DNA of 64,000 nt from Actinotalea subterranea (GTDB taxonomy: Bacteria; Actinomycetota; Actinomycetes; Actinomycetales; Cellulomonadaceae), in assembly GCF_008364845.1 (NCBI RefSeq), contig NZ_VTTP01000002.1:558001-622000 (forward strand). The letters run 5' to 3'. Positions 42,068 to 49,711 of this stretch are shown piece by piece (the stretch's first letter is position 1; the number at the start of each line of letters is the position of its first letter). Under the pieces are notes generated by a model. That model was not told where the DNA came from, made no database searches, and saw nothing but the letters and a program-made list of their open reading frames with translations. The translations under genes were made by a program, and so were the position numbers.

Positions 42068-43283
42068 GGCGGCGCTCGTGCTCGCCGGCGTGCTGGCCGT
42101 GCTGACCGCCGCGCGCGTGGGCCTCGCCGCCGCCGCGCTCCGGCGCGGGCCCGTCGTGCGCAGGCCCGGTGGGGCGCCGGGCGCGGCTGGCACCGGGCGC
42201 GCTGCGGCCGCCGCTGCCGGCCAGGGGCCGTCAGATGGTGCGGCCCCGGTGACCGTCCTGGTCGCGGTCCGCTCGGGGGACCCGCTCATGCCCGCGATGC
42301 TGCGCGAGAACGTCGCGAGCATCGGGCGGACGCCACACGCACGCCTCGTGCTCCTGGTCGACGAGGACGACGCCCCCGGGCGGGACGCGGCAGCGCAGGC
42401 GCTGGCGGTCGCGCCGGACCTCGTGACCGTGGTGCCGTGCGCCCCGCCCGAGCCGGGCCGCAACCCGAAGGTCGTCAAGCTCGTGGTGGGGCTCGAGCGG
42501 GCCGACGCGCTCGTCGCGGTCCTCGACGACGACACCGTGCTGCCCGACGGTGCCCTGGGGGTCGCTCGGGACGCGCTCGCCGCGGGCCACCTCGTCACCG
42601 GGCTGCCCGTGTACCGGGAGCAGGGCTCGCTCTGGTCGCGCCTCGTCGCGGCCTTCGTCAACGGCAGCGCCCTCGTGACGTACCTGCCGCTCGCGCGCGT
42701 GGCACCGCCCGTCACCGTCAACGGGATGTTCGTCCTCACGCGTCGGGACGTCCTCGAGGGCCTGGGCGGCTTCGCGGCGATCAGCGGTGAGGTCTGCGAC
42801 GACTACGCGCTCGCGCGCCTCTACCGCGATGCCGGCCTGACCCTGGTGCAGACGACCGTGACGCACCCGCTGGCGACGACCGTGCCCGGTCCGCGCGCGT
42901 ACGCCCGCATCCTGCGCCGCTGGATGGTGTTCAGCCAGGAGGTGCTGCGTCGCGACCTCACGCCCGCCATGGTCGCGCTCGTCGTCCTGCCTGCCGTCCT
43001 TCCCCTGCTCGCCCTCGCGCTCGCCGTCGCCTCGGGCCGACCGGCCGTCGTCGCGGCCGTCGTCGCCGTGCTCGTCTCGAAGGTGCTTGCCGTCGCGGCG
43101 CTGCGACGGCGCGTCCCGGGCGCACCACGGGGCGCGCTCGGCGTCGTCCTCGAGCTCGTGGCCGACCTCCTGACGCCGGTGCACGCCGTGGGCGCGCTCG
43201 TCGGGCCGCGCCGGGTCGCCTGGCGGGACCGGCAGATCCGCACCGGACCGGCGGGTCCCGTCATGGCCGGGGACGCGCCGTGA
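42060..43283 (+). CDS. Membrane glycosyltransferase family 2/21 (ceramide-glucosyltransferase-like)
   Basis: A 407-aa GT-A glycosyltransferase. One N-terminal membrane helix (1-25), a 40-residue Ala/Gly-rich linker, then the catalytic domain with LLVDEDDA, VLDDDTVLPDG (D1/D2), EVCDDYALARLYRDAG (D3) and ILRRWMVFSQ, which is the (Q/R)xxRW motif of ceramide glucosyltransferases and HpnI. Several C-terminal helices (about 300-380) anchor it. Such enzymes add glucose or another sugar to a lipid hydroxyl on the cytosolic membrane face. ATG 42060 overlaps the dehydrogenase stop by 8 bases; its own stop overlaps the next gene by GTGA. Confidence 0.8.
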   Translation: MAEAALVLAGVLAVLTAARVGLAAAALRRGPVVRRPGGAPGAAGTGRAAAAAAGQGPSDGAAPVTVLVAVRSGDPLMPAMLRENVASIGRTPHARLVLLVDEDDAPGRDAAAQALAVAPDLVTVVPCAPPEPGRNPKVVKLVVGLERADALVAVLDDDTVLPDGALGVARDALAAGHLVTGLPVYREQGSLWSRLVAAFVNGSALVTYLPLARVAPPVTVNGMFVLTRRDVLEGLGGFAAISGEVCDDYALARLYRDAGLTLVQTTVTHPLATTVPGPRAYARILRRWMVFSQEVLRRDLTPAMVALVVLPAVLPLLALALAVASGRPAVVAAVVAVLVSKVLAVAALRRRVPGAPRGALGVVLELVADLLTPVHAVGALVGPRRVAWRDRQIRTGPAGPVMAGDAP

Positions 43284-43975
43284 CCCGCTGGTTCGCCGGC
43301 TACGACGTCGCCGACCACCTCACCGCGTCGTCCGTGCCCTCCACCCTGGCGGGCGGGGCCGGCACCGCCGGCGAAGAGGTGCCGTCCGGCCGGTGCGGCG
43401 CGCGTGCGGCGTGGCTCACGGGGCAGAGCTCCTGGCGCCACAGCCGGCTCTCGCCCGCGCAGGAGGACGTGCTCGCGGACCTCGCCGGGCTCGGGTACGT
43501 CCCCGTCCCCGGTGGCTTCCCGTACAACCGTGCGGCGATGCGCCTGCCGTACCGGCCCGAGCCGGTGCTCGCGGCCTCGGTGCGCAACACCGCCCAGTAC
43601 GTCGCGGCGCGGACGAGCGCGCGCTTCGCCGACGACGTGGTGCGGCACCTCCAGCCGCTGGTCGACGCGACCGAGCACCACCTGCTCCTCCTGTGCGGCA
43701 GCACGGGTGCCCAGCTCCTGGCCACCGCGGCCCCGCGGCTGCGCGTGCGCGCCGGCCTGACGGTCACCGCCGTCGCGCTCGGTCCGGTGGGCGCACGCCC
43801 CGAGGCGGCTCCCGGGCTCCAGGTGCGCGTGCTCCAGGGTGACCGCGACCTCGTGAGCCGCTGGGGCTACCGGGGGACGCCTGACCTCGTCGTCCCCGGG
43901 CGCCACCTCGGCTACGCGACCTCGGCCCAGGTGCGCGCCGAGGTCCTGCGTGTCGCACGGGAGGTGCTCGCGTGA
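43280..43975 (+). CDS. Alpha/beta-hydrolase-like protein with an altered nucleophile elbow
   Basis: A 231-aa protein not matching any family I know well. Its second half resembles the alpha/beta-hydrolase core: HHLLLLCGSTGAQLL places Ser141 after a strand, but the elbow is C-G-S-T-G rather than G-x-S-x-G; an acid in QGDRDLVSRW (Asp190) and a His in VVPGRHLGY (His209) follow at normal spacing. The first 80 residues are unusual and contain PGGFPYNRAAMRLPYRPEP. GTG 43280 and its stop both overlap neighbours by GTGA, so it is an integral part of this operon. Hydrolase, thioesterase or acyltransferase activity are all possible. Confidence 0.6.
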   Translation: MTRWFAGYDVADHLTASSVPSTLAGGAGTAGEEVPSGRCGARAAWLTGQSSWRHSRLSPAQEDVLADLAGLGYVPVPGGFPYNRAAMRLPYRPEPVLAASVRNTAQYVAARTSARFADDVVRHLQPLVDATEHHLLLLCGSTGAQLLATAAPRLRVRAGLTVTAVALGPVGARPEAAPGLQVRVLQGDRDLVSRWGYRGTPDLVVPGRHLGYATSAQVRAEVLRVAREVLA

Positions 43976-45225
43976 GCGGCCCCCGCCTGCTGCTCGTCGC
44001 GCCGCCGTTCAGCGGGCACCTGAACCCGTTGATCGGCCTCGCGACGGGTCTGCGCGCCCGGGGCATGGAACCCCGCTTCGCGACCGGTGCGGCCAAGGTG
44101 GACCTCCTGCGCGGGCTCGGCTTCGCCGTGGAGCCGCTCCTCGCGGACGACCCCGGTGCGCTCGAGCGGATCTCCGACACCCCCGGCCCGGTCCGCAGCA
44201 ACCCCGTCCTCCTCCTGCGGCAGCTGTCGGCGAACCTCGCGCTCCTGCCGACCGTGCGCCGCGAGCTCGACGTGCTCGTGGACCGCGACCGTCCCGACGC
44301 GGTCCTGGCGGACTTCACGGCGCCCGTCGCGGGCCTCGTCGCGCTCGACCGCGGCATCCCGTGGCTCACGACCATGCCGACGCCGTTCGCGCTCGAGACC
44401 CGGACGGGCACGCCCTCGTACTGCGGCGGCTGGGGGCCGGCGCGGCACGCCGGGCACCGGGTGCGTGACGCGGCGGGCCGGGCGGCGACCCGGGCGACCA
44501 AACGGACGATGCAGCGCGTCCTCGCGTCGCGCTTCGCCGCCGCCGGGACGGGCGTGTACCGGGCCGACGGCTCGGAGGCCGCCTACTCGCCGCAGTCGAT
44601 CCTCGGCCTCGGCATGCGCGAGCTCGAGCTCCCGCGCGACTGGCCCGACCAGCTCGAGCTCGTCGGCCCCGTGACGGCGACGCCGGAGCCGTGGCCCGAG
44701 CCACCCGTCCTGCCGCCGGGGCCGCTCGTGCTCGTGACCATGGGCACCCACCTGCCGTGGGTCAAGCGCGACCTGGTCGAGCGCGTCCGGGTGCTTGCGG
44801 ACTCCTTCCGTGGACACCGGTTCGTCGTGAGCCTCGGCGACGCGTCACGTGCGGCGCCGCACCCGGTCGCGCAGGACGGGGACGTGCACGTCTACAGCCA
44901 CCTGCCGTACGACGACGTGCTGCCGCGGTGCGCCGCCGTCGTGCACCACGGCGGGGCCGGGATCACCTACAGCGCCGTCCGCGCGGGCGTCCCGGCGCTC
45001 GTGTGCCCGCAGGACTACGACCAGTTCGACTTCGCGGCGCGTGTCGTGGCGGCCGGAGCGGGCGCCTCGGTGCGGCGGCTCGACTCGCCCGCCGCGGTGC
45101 GGGCGATGCGTGCCCTGCTCGACGCCGACCGCGGGCCGCTCGAGCGGCTCTCGCGCGCGGCCGCGACCTACGACCCGGTCGGCGCCACCGAGCGCGCGGT
45201 CCTGAGGCTCATCGCGCGTCGGTGA
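43972..45225 (+). CDS. MGT-type glycosyltransferase (GT1)
   Basis: A 417-aa GT-B glycosyltransferase. The N-terminal domain begins LLLVAPPFSGHLNPLIGLA, typical of the acceptor-binding half of macrolide and lipid GT1 enzymes (His in SGHLNP is the catalytic base). The C-terminal donor domain has VTMGTHLPW and the motif VHHGGAGITYSAVRAGVPAL with PQDYDQFDFAARV, which binds a nucleotide sugar. It is soluble and likely works at the membrane on a hydrophobic aglycone. It is the last of four overlapping rightward genes and overlaps the convergent ligase gene by 17 bases. Confidence 0.87.
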   Translation: MSGPRLLLVAPPFSGHLNPLIGLATGLRARGMEPRFATGAAKVDLLRGLGFAVEPLLADDPGALERISDTPGPVRSNPVLLLRQLSANLALLPTVRRELDVLVDRDRPDAVLADFTAPVAGLVALDRGIPWLTTMPTPFALETRTGTPSYCGGWGPARHAGHRVRDAAGRAATRATKRTMQRVLASRFAAAGTGVYRADGSEAAYSPQSILGLGMRELELPRDWPDQLELVGPVTATPEPWPEPPVLPPGPLVLVTMGTHLPWVKRDLVERVRVLADSFRGHRFVVSLGDASRAAPHPVAQDGDVHVYSHLPYDDVLPRCAAVVHHGGAGITYSAVRAGVPALVCPQDYDQFDFAARVVAAGAGASVRRLDSPAAVRAMRALLDADRGPLERLSRAAATYDPVGATERAVLRLIARR

Positions 45226-46543
45226 GGCCCACCGCCGGGCCGCCGGGCACGGACGGGTCCCGACGCACCCGGCGCAGCTTCTCGGTCGGGCCGAGCGGCG
45301 TGAAGTCGGCCCGCTCGACCGCGGGCTCGACGAGCCCCGCGCGTCGGACGGTGGCCCGCAGCGCGCTCGCGGCGCCGTCGTGCGCGGCCGGTGGCGTCAC
45401 CGCGACGGTCACCGTTGCCGCACCCGTCTGCACGACGCGGAAGTCACGGACGCCCGGTGCGCCAAGGACGGCGCCCCGCACGAAGTCCGCGAACAGCGGT
45501 CCCCGGGTGCCCGGACGTTCCGCGGATGCGAGCCACAGGACGTCGTCCGCCCGGCCTGCGACCTCGTCCACGACGAGCGTGGGTGAGCCGCAGCCGCAGG
45601 CGTCGTCGGCCGCGAGCAGCACGTCGTCGAGCCGCAGCCGCAGCACGGCCTGGCTCGTCCGCACCAGGTCGGTGATGACGGGTGTGAACCGCCGGCCCGT
45701 CCGGTCGAGCGGGATCCGCTCGACCTTCACGAGGTCCTCGTTCAGGTGCAGCGCCCCGAGCCGGCAGCTGATCCCCAGGAACCCCTCGGTGGCCTGGTAG
45801 ATCTGGTCCACCCGGCACCCGAGGCCGGCCTCGATCTCCCGCTCGTCGTGCGGGTCGAGGACCTCCGCGACGGACAGCACCCGCCCGGGGCTGATCGTCG
45901 AGCGGCCCTGCACCTTGGCCTGCGCGACGAGCCGGAGGATCGAGGGCGGGGCGGCGAGCACCGTCGGTCGGAAGTCCTCGAGCGCGGTCAGCTGCGCCTC
46001 GACCGGCAGTGCGAGGTCCACGAACCGGAAGCTGACCCGCCGCGTCCCGACGGACTCGTACAGGGGCCCGCCGGCGCGGAGCACGAGGGCGACGCGCGTG
46101 CCGGTGACGAGGCCGTCAGGGAGGGCCTTCGCGAGCACCTCGCCCGCCCAGCGGGCGCGCTCGCGCGGCGTCGTCAGGAAGACGCTCTGGCGGCCCGAGG
46201 TCCCGGACGACAGGCCGATCGACACCCCGCCGAGCGATGCGGTGAAGTCGCGTTCCCGTTCCGCGGTGCGGGCGGCGGCGAGGCACGCGTCGAGCGTCAG
46301 CCCGTGTTCGTTGAGGTCGGCGAACCGCTCCACGACGGTCGCCTTGTCGATCACGGGCAGGTCGGTCAGGCGGGTCGGGGCGAGCCCGCGGTAGTACGGG
46401 TAGCGGCGGGGCGCGGTGGCGAGCACCCGACGCAGCCGTGCGTCCTGCCACGCCTGGAGAGCCGCACGGTCGGCGAACCGCCGTCGCCGCGCACGCGCGT
46501 ACGCCACGCCCACCTGGAGCTGCGTGAGGCCGGGCGGGCTCAT
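45209..46543 (-). CDS. Adenylate-forming enzyme, PaaK / coenzyme F390 synthetase-like
   Basis: A 444-aa ANL-superfamily enzyme. The P-loop is GLSSGTSGRQSV, the adenine region has YQATEGFLGI, and TDLVRTSQAVLRLRLDD gives the conserved Asp and Arg. A CGCG motif in DDACGCGSPT matches the Zn or Cys cluster of PaaK-like proteins. A small C-terminal domain has LGPTEKLRRVRRD with the catalytic lysine. The group activates carboxylic acids as acyl-AMP (phenylacetate-CoA ligase) or adenylylates F420 (F390 synthetase). Here it may activate a fatty or hydroxy acid. It starts 10 bases after the MBL gene and ends overlapping the convergent GT1 gene. Confidence 0.82.
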   Translation of the reverse strand: MSPPGLTQLQVGVAYARARRRRFADRAALQAWQDARLRRVLATAPRRYPYYRGLAPTRLTDLPVIDKATVVERFADLNEHGLTLDACLAAARTAERERDFTASLGGVSIGLSSGTSGRQSVFLTTPRERARWAGEVLAKALPDGLVTGTRVALVLRAGGPLYESVGTRRVSFRFVDLALPVEAQLTALEDFRPTVLAAPPSILRLVAQAKVQGRSTISPGRVLSVAEVLDPHDEREIEAGLGCRVDQIYQATEGFLGISCRLGALHLNEDLVKVERIPLDRTGRRFTPVITDLVRTSQAVLRLRLDDVLLAADDACGCGSPTLVVDEVAGRADDVLWLASAERPGTRGPLFADFVRGAVLGAPGVRDFRVVQTGAATVTVAVTPPAAHDGAASALRATVRRAGLVEPAVERADFTPLGPTEKLRRVRRDPSVPGGPAVGLTDAR

Positions 46544-46553
46544 CGGCGCGAGC

Positions 46554-47468
46554 TCACGGGCGGGCCGCCGCGAGGGCGAGACGGGCCCGGTCGATGGCCA
46601 CGGGGCAGTGCGACGGGACGACCAGCAGGCCGGGGGAGGTGCGGTGGAGCCTGTGCAGGGCGCCGAGCGTCGCACGGTAGGCGCCCCACGAGTGGGTCAC
46701 GAGCCTGACGACCGGGTGCGGCAGCTCGAGGTGCGTGATGGCGCGCAGGCTCCACGCCGCGTCGCCGACGAGCAGCACGTCGCCCGCCCGGCTCGCGACG
46801 AGGAGGCCCACCTGACCGTGCGCGTGGCCCGGCAGGCGCACGACGACGACGCTCCCGTCGCCGAGCAGGTCGTGGGCGGGTCCGAGGGTCGTGACGTCGG
46901 TCCGCGCGGACTGCGGCGCCTGCGGGTCACCGGCCCCGGCGGGGTCGCGCGGGGCGTCGGGCACCCAGCGGGGCAGCGTCGCGACGTCCACGACGCGGCG
47001 CTCGAGGTCGTCTGGCAGGAGCGCGGGCAGGAACCCACGCCGCAGCCGTCCGAGCGGGCCCCGCCGCACGTGCGAGGCGAGGGCGTCCGCGTCGAGGACG
47101 ACACGGGCGGCGGGCAGGTCACGCAGGCCGGCGACGTGGTCCGCGTGCAGGTGCGAGACGACGACGGTGGCGACGTCCGCCGGGTCGATCCCGAGGGCCG
47201 GGAGCTGCTCGGCGAGCGACCTGCCACGACCCAGACGCATCGGCAGGAGGCGGCCGTAGACGGCACCCGGTCCGCGGCGCGTCGCCGTCGCGTAGCGCGG
47301 CGCGTAGCCGGTGTCGAGCAGCACGACCCCGTGGTCGGGGTGCCGGATCACGGCGACGAGGCTCGGGAACTCGACAGGACGCCAGGGCGCTCCCCGGCGC
47401 GCGACGGCGCCGGGGTGCTCGCAGGAGCCGACCGTGAGGAGGTCGACCAGGACGGGGCGCACCGCCAC
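46554..47468 (-). CDS. Metallo-beta-lactamase-fold hydrolase
   Basis: A 304-aa MBL-fold enzyme of the AttM/quorum-lactonase-like branch. It has LLDTGYAPRY, the zinc motif SHLHADHVAG (His106, His108, Asp110, His111), LPGHAHGQVGLL and VGDAAWS, and a late PSHCP. Family members open lactones or cleave thioesters. A lactone or thioester intermediate is expected if the neighbouring KAS III and adenylating enzyme act in one pathway (inference). GTG 47468 starts one base after the KAS III stop, so the genes are in one leftward operon. Confidence 0.85.
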   Translation of the reverse strand: MAVRPVLVDLLTVGSCEHPGAVARRGAPWRPVEFPSLVAVIRHPDHGVVLLDTGYAPRYATATRRGPGAVYGRLLPMRLGRGRSLAEQLPALGIDPADVATVVVSHLHADHVAGLRDLPAARVVLDADALASHVRRGPLGRLRRGFLPALLPDDLERRVVDVATLPRWVPDAPRDPAGAGDPQAPQSARTDVTTLGPAHDLLGDGSVVVVRLPGHAHGQVGLLVASRAGDVLLVGDAAWSLRAITHLELPHPVVRLVTHSWGAYRATLGALHRLHRTSPGLLVVPSHCPVAIDRARLALAAARP

Positions 47469-47469
47469 G

Positions 47470-48516
47470 TCAGTACCGCAGGAGCACGGCGCCGATGGAC
47501 AGGCCCGCTCCGGTCCCGAGCAGCAGCGCGGTCTGACCGCGCCCGAGCCGGCCGGAGCTGATCGCGTGGTGCAGGGCCGTCGGCAAGGACGCCGAGACCT
47601 GGTTGCCGTGGTCCCCGATGATGTCCACCACGGCCTCGGGCGGCAGGCCCGTGCGCTGACGCAGGTAGCGCAGGCCGACGCCGCTCGCCTGGTGGGGGAC
47701 CACGACGTCCACCTCGTCGAGCGCGGGGCCGCTGTCCTCGCGCAGACCCTCGAGGAACGCAGGCAGATGGACCGCGACCTGGCGCAGGAGCGCGCGACCG
47801 TCCATCCGGAACAGGTAGGCGGTCGGGTCCGGGGGCGGTGTCACGGCGTTCCACCGGGTGCCGCCCGCGTCGATCCGGCAGTGGTCCGACCCCTCGGGCC
47901 ACGTCGCGAACCTGAGCGCGAGGACGGACGAGGCGTCCTCGGGCGCCGACCGTCCCACGACGATCGCGGCCGCGCCGTCGCCGAAGAGCGCGCTCGACTC
48001 GACCTCGGCGTGGTTGAGGCCCTTCGACGCGAGCTCGGTCGCCGCGACGGCGACGCGGTCCCAGCGGCCGGCCGCGATCCCGACGGTCGCCACCTGGAGC
48101 GCGGTGAGGAAGCCGATGCACGACGCGTTGATGTCGAACGCCTCCGTCCGTCCGCCCGCGAGGCCGAGCTCGCGCAGCGCGAGGACGCTCGTGGTCGGCA
48201 TCGGCTGCTCGGGGAGCACGCTCGAGACGATGAGGGCGTCGAGGTCGGACAGGTCGGTCCCGGCCGCCTCCGCCGCGGCGCGCAGCGCTCCCGCGGCCAT
48301 CCGGCTCGAGCTCTCGTCCGGCCCGGCCCACCGACGGCTCGCGACGCCTGAGCGCGCCTGGGTGGTGCCCGCGGGGCGCTCGTACCTCTCGTCGAGCTCC
48401 GTGGACGTCATGAGCACCGAGGGCTCGTGCACCCCCGAGCCGAGGATGCGCACGGGGTAGGCCGTCGCGCGTCTGCGTGCCTGGGCGCGCTCGGGTGCGG
48501 GGGCGGTCGTCGTCAT
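47470..48516 (-). CDS. 3-oxoacyl-ACP synthase III-like (KAS III / OleA-type thiolase fold)
   Basis: A 348-aa thiolase-fold condensing enzyme with the complete FabH triad: Cys133 in DINASCIGFL, His275 in VVPHQASG, Asn305 in GDHGNQVSASLP. The N-terminal RSGVASRRWA segment is the usual KAS III Arg cluster. It could start fatty acid synthesis, but its place beside an adenylating enzyme, an MBL hydrolase and glycosyltransferases suggests a dedicated secondary role, such as joining two acyl chains as OleA does. ATG 48516 gives about 20 disordered residues before the fold. It is the first gene of the leftward unit. Confidence 0.88.
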   Translation of the reverse strand: MTTTAPAPERAQARRRATAYPVRILGSGVHEPSVLMTSTELDERYERPAGTTQARSGVASRRWAGPDESSSRMAAGALRAAAEAAGTDLSDLDALIVSSVLPEQPMPTTSVLALRELGLAGGRTEAFDINASCIGFLTALQVATVGIAAGRWDRVAVAATELASKGLNHAEVESSALFGDGAAAIVVGRSAPEDASSVLALRFATWPEGSDHCRIDAGGTRWNAVTPPPDPTAYLFRMDGRALLRQVAVHLPAFLEGLREDSGPALDEVDVVVPHQASGVGLRYLRQRTGLPPEAVVDIIGDHGNQVSASLPTALHHAISSGRLGRGQTALLLGTGAGLSIGAVLLRY

Positions 48517-48617
48517 GCCCGGAAGGATCCCACGCCGTCGACCCACCACCGGCATGCGCGGCCTGCCCTGGGGACGACGGTGACGCACGCGGGCCTGTGC
48601 GTCACCCGGTCGGCCGA

Positions 48618-48649
48618 GCCCACGTGCTGGCGTGCCCACGTGCTGGCGT
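48618..48649. repeat. 16-bp direct repeat (gcccacgtgctggcgt) x2
   Basis: Two exact adjacent copies at 48618-48633 and 48634-48649, each with a cacgtg core, followed by a half copy. It lies in the 278-base divergent region between the KAS III gene and a small ORF. Confidence 0.75.
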
Positions 48650-48669
48650 GCCGGCGTGCCGCCAGGACG

Positions 48670-48684
48670 CTAAGGGGCCCTTAG
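48670..48684. promoter_or_regulatory. 15-bp palindrome ctaaggg-g-cccttag
   Basis: Perfect 7-bp arms around one central base, in the divergent region, 20 bases after the 16-bp repeats. It looks like an operator for a dimeric regulator of the divergent genes. Confidence 0.5.
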
Positions 48685-48794
48685 GGGCCCGCCCGCCGCC
48701 TGACGCGTCCAGGACTGGGCACCCGGCCGATCCGGCGGCGCGTGACTCACGCGGAGGGTGGGGGCACGACGAACCGCCCGACGCAGGAGGAGAC

Positions 48795-48926
48795 ATGATG
48801 TTCTGGGGACCCGGGCTCGACGCCGAGATCAGCTACCGCCAGGAGCGCGTCGCCGAGGTGTTCGACGCGCGGCCGCGTGCGGGTCGCACCCACGGCACGT
48901 GGTGGCCGCGGCGCGGCGAGCGCTGA
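48795..48926 (+). CDS. Small hypothetical protein, 43 aa
   Basis: ATG 48795 (or 48798) follows an excellent ribosome-binding site, caggaggag (48783-48791), the strongest in this region. The product starts MMFWGPGLDAEISYRQERVA and ends in a basic tail TWWPRRGER. Its middle forms an amphipathic helix (EISYRQERVAEVFDA). No family is recognised with confidence. It precedes a universal stress protein gene by 170 bases. Confidence 0.6.
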   Translation: MMFWGPGLDAEISYRQERVAEVFDARPRAGRTHGTWWPRRGER

Positions 48927-49096
48927 CCGGGGGCAACGGACCGGCACGGGCGCCGCACCCGGCGCGGCAGGCGCGGCGTGCGCCCGACACCTCGCCGGCG
49001 CCGCGCCGACGCCGTGCGTCGTGGGCCGCGCGGACGGCAGGATGGGGGATCCGCGTCGAGCAGCGTGCGGGGCGCCGAGTCAGGATCGGGTGACAC

Positions 49097-49552
49097 ATGG
49101 TCGAGCACCGCCCGCGTGGGCACACCCGCGGGGCGGTCGTCGTCGGGGTCGACGGGTCGGACGTGTCGATGCGCGCCGCCGCTTTCGCTGCCGGCACCGC
49201 GCGCCGGCAGGGCGCCCGGCTCGTCGCGGTGTACGTCCGGGAGGGCTCAGGGGCCTGGTCGCCCGGCGTCGACATGGGCGGGCATCTCGCCGCCATGGCC
49301 GTCGAGGCACAGGACGGGATCGAGGCCGAGGTGCGCCGGGAGCTCCTGGACCCCCGCTTCGCCGACGGCCTCGCCGTCGAGCTGGTCGTGCGGCGAGGGG
49401 ACCCGCTGCGGGAGATCGCCGCCGTCGCGGGCGAGGCGGGTGCGGACGCGGTCGTCGTCGGCGCGTCCACGACGCTGGCGCACCGCGTCGTCGGCTCCAT
49501 CGCGGTGCGCCTCGTGCGCCTGGGCCGCTGGCCGGTGACCGTCGTCCCGTAG
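49097..49552 (+). CDS. Universal stress protein (UspA family)
   Basis: A 151-aa single USP domain. VVVGVDGSDVSMRAAAFAA is the first strand and loop; the ATP-binding glycine motif is degenerate, VVVGASTTLAHRVVGSIAVR, then PVTVVP. The motif G-2x-G-9x-G(S/T) is partly kept, so nucleotide binding is possible. USPs are induced by starvation, hypoxia or oxidative stress. It may be co-expressed with the P-type ATPase 160 bases downstream. Confidence 0.85.
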   Translation: MVEHRPRGHTRGAVVVGVDGSDVSMRAAAFAAGTARRQGARLVAVYVREGSGAWSPGVDMGGHLAAMAVEAQDGIEAEVRRELLDPRFADGLAVELVVRRGDPLREIAAVAGEAGADAVVVGASTTLAHRVVGSIAVRLVRLGRWPVTVVP

Positions 49553-49711
49553 CCGTGCGCGCCCGCCCCTGCCCGGGGCGGCGCGCGCTAGCACGGTCGG
49601 GCTCCGCGCGGCCGGGGCGACGGTCGGCGGGGTGCGGCCTCCGGGGAGCGGTCCCGGGCGCGTGGCCACGGGTGCATGATCGGAGGGACCGCCGACGAGG
49701 AGGGCCCGACG

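Noticed and set aside
41090-48516. A canonical OleABCD olefin cluster
   Set aside because: The ligase is PaaK/F390-like rather than OleC-like, the hydrolases differ from OleB, and glycosyltransferases are integrated; only the enzyme types are parallel.
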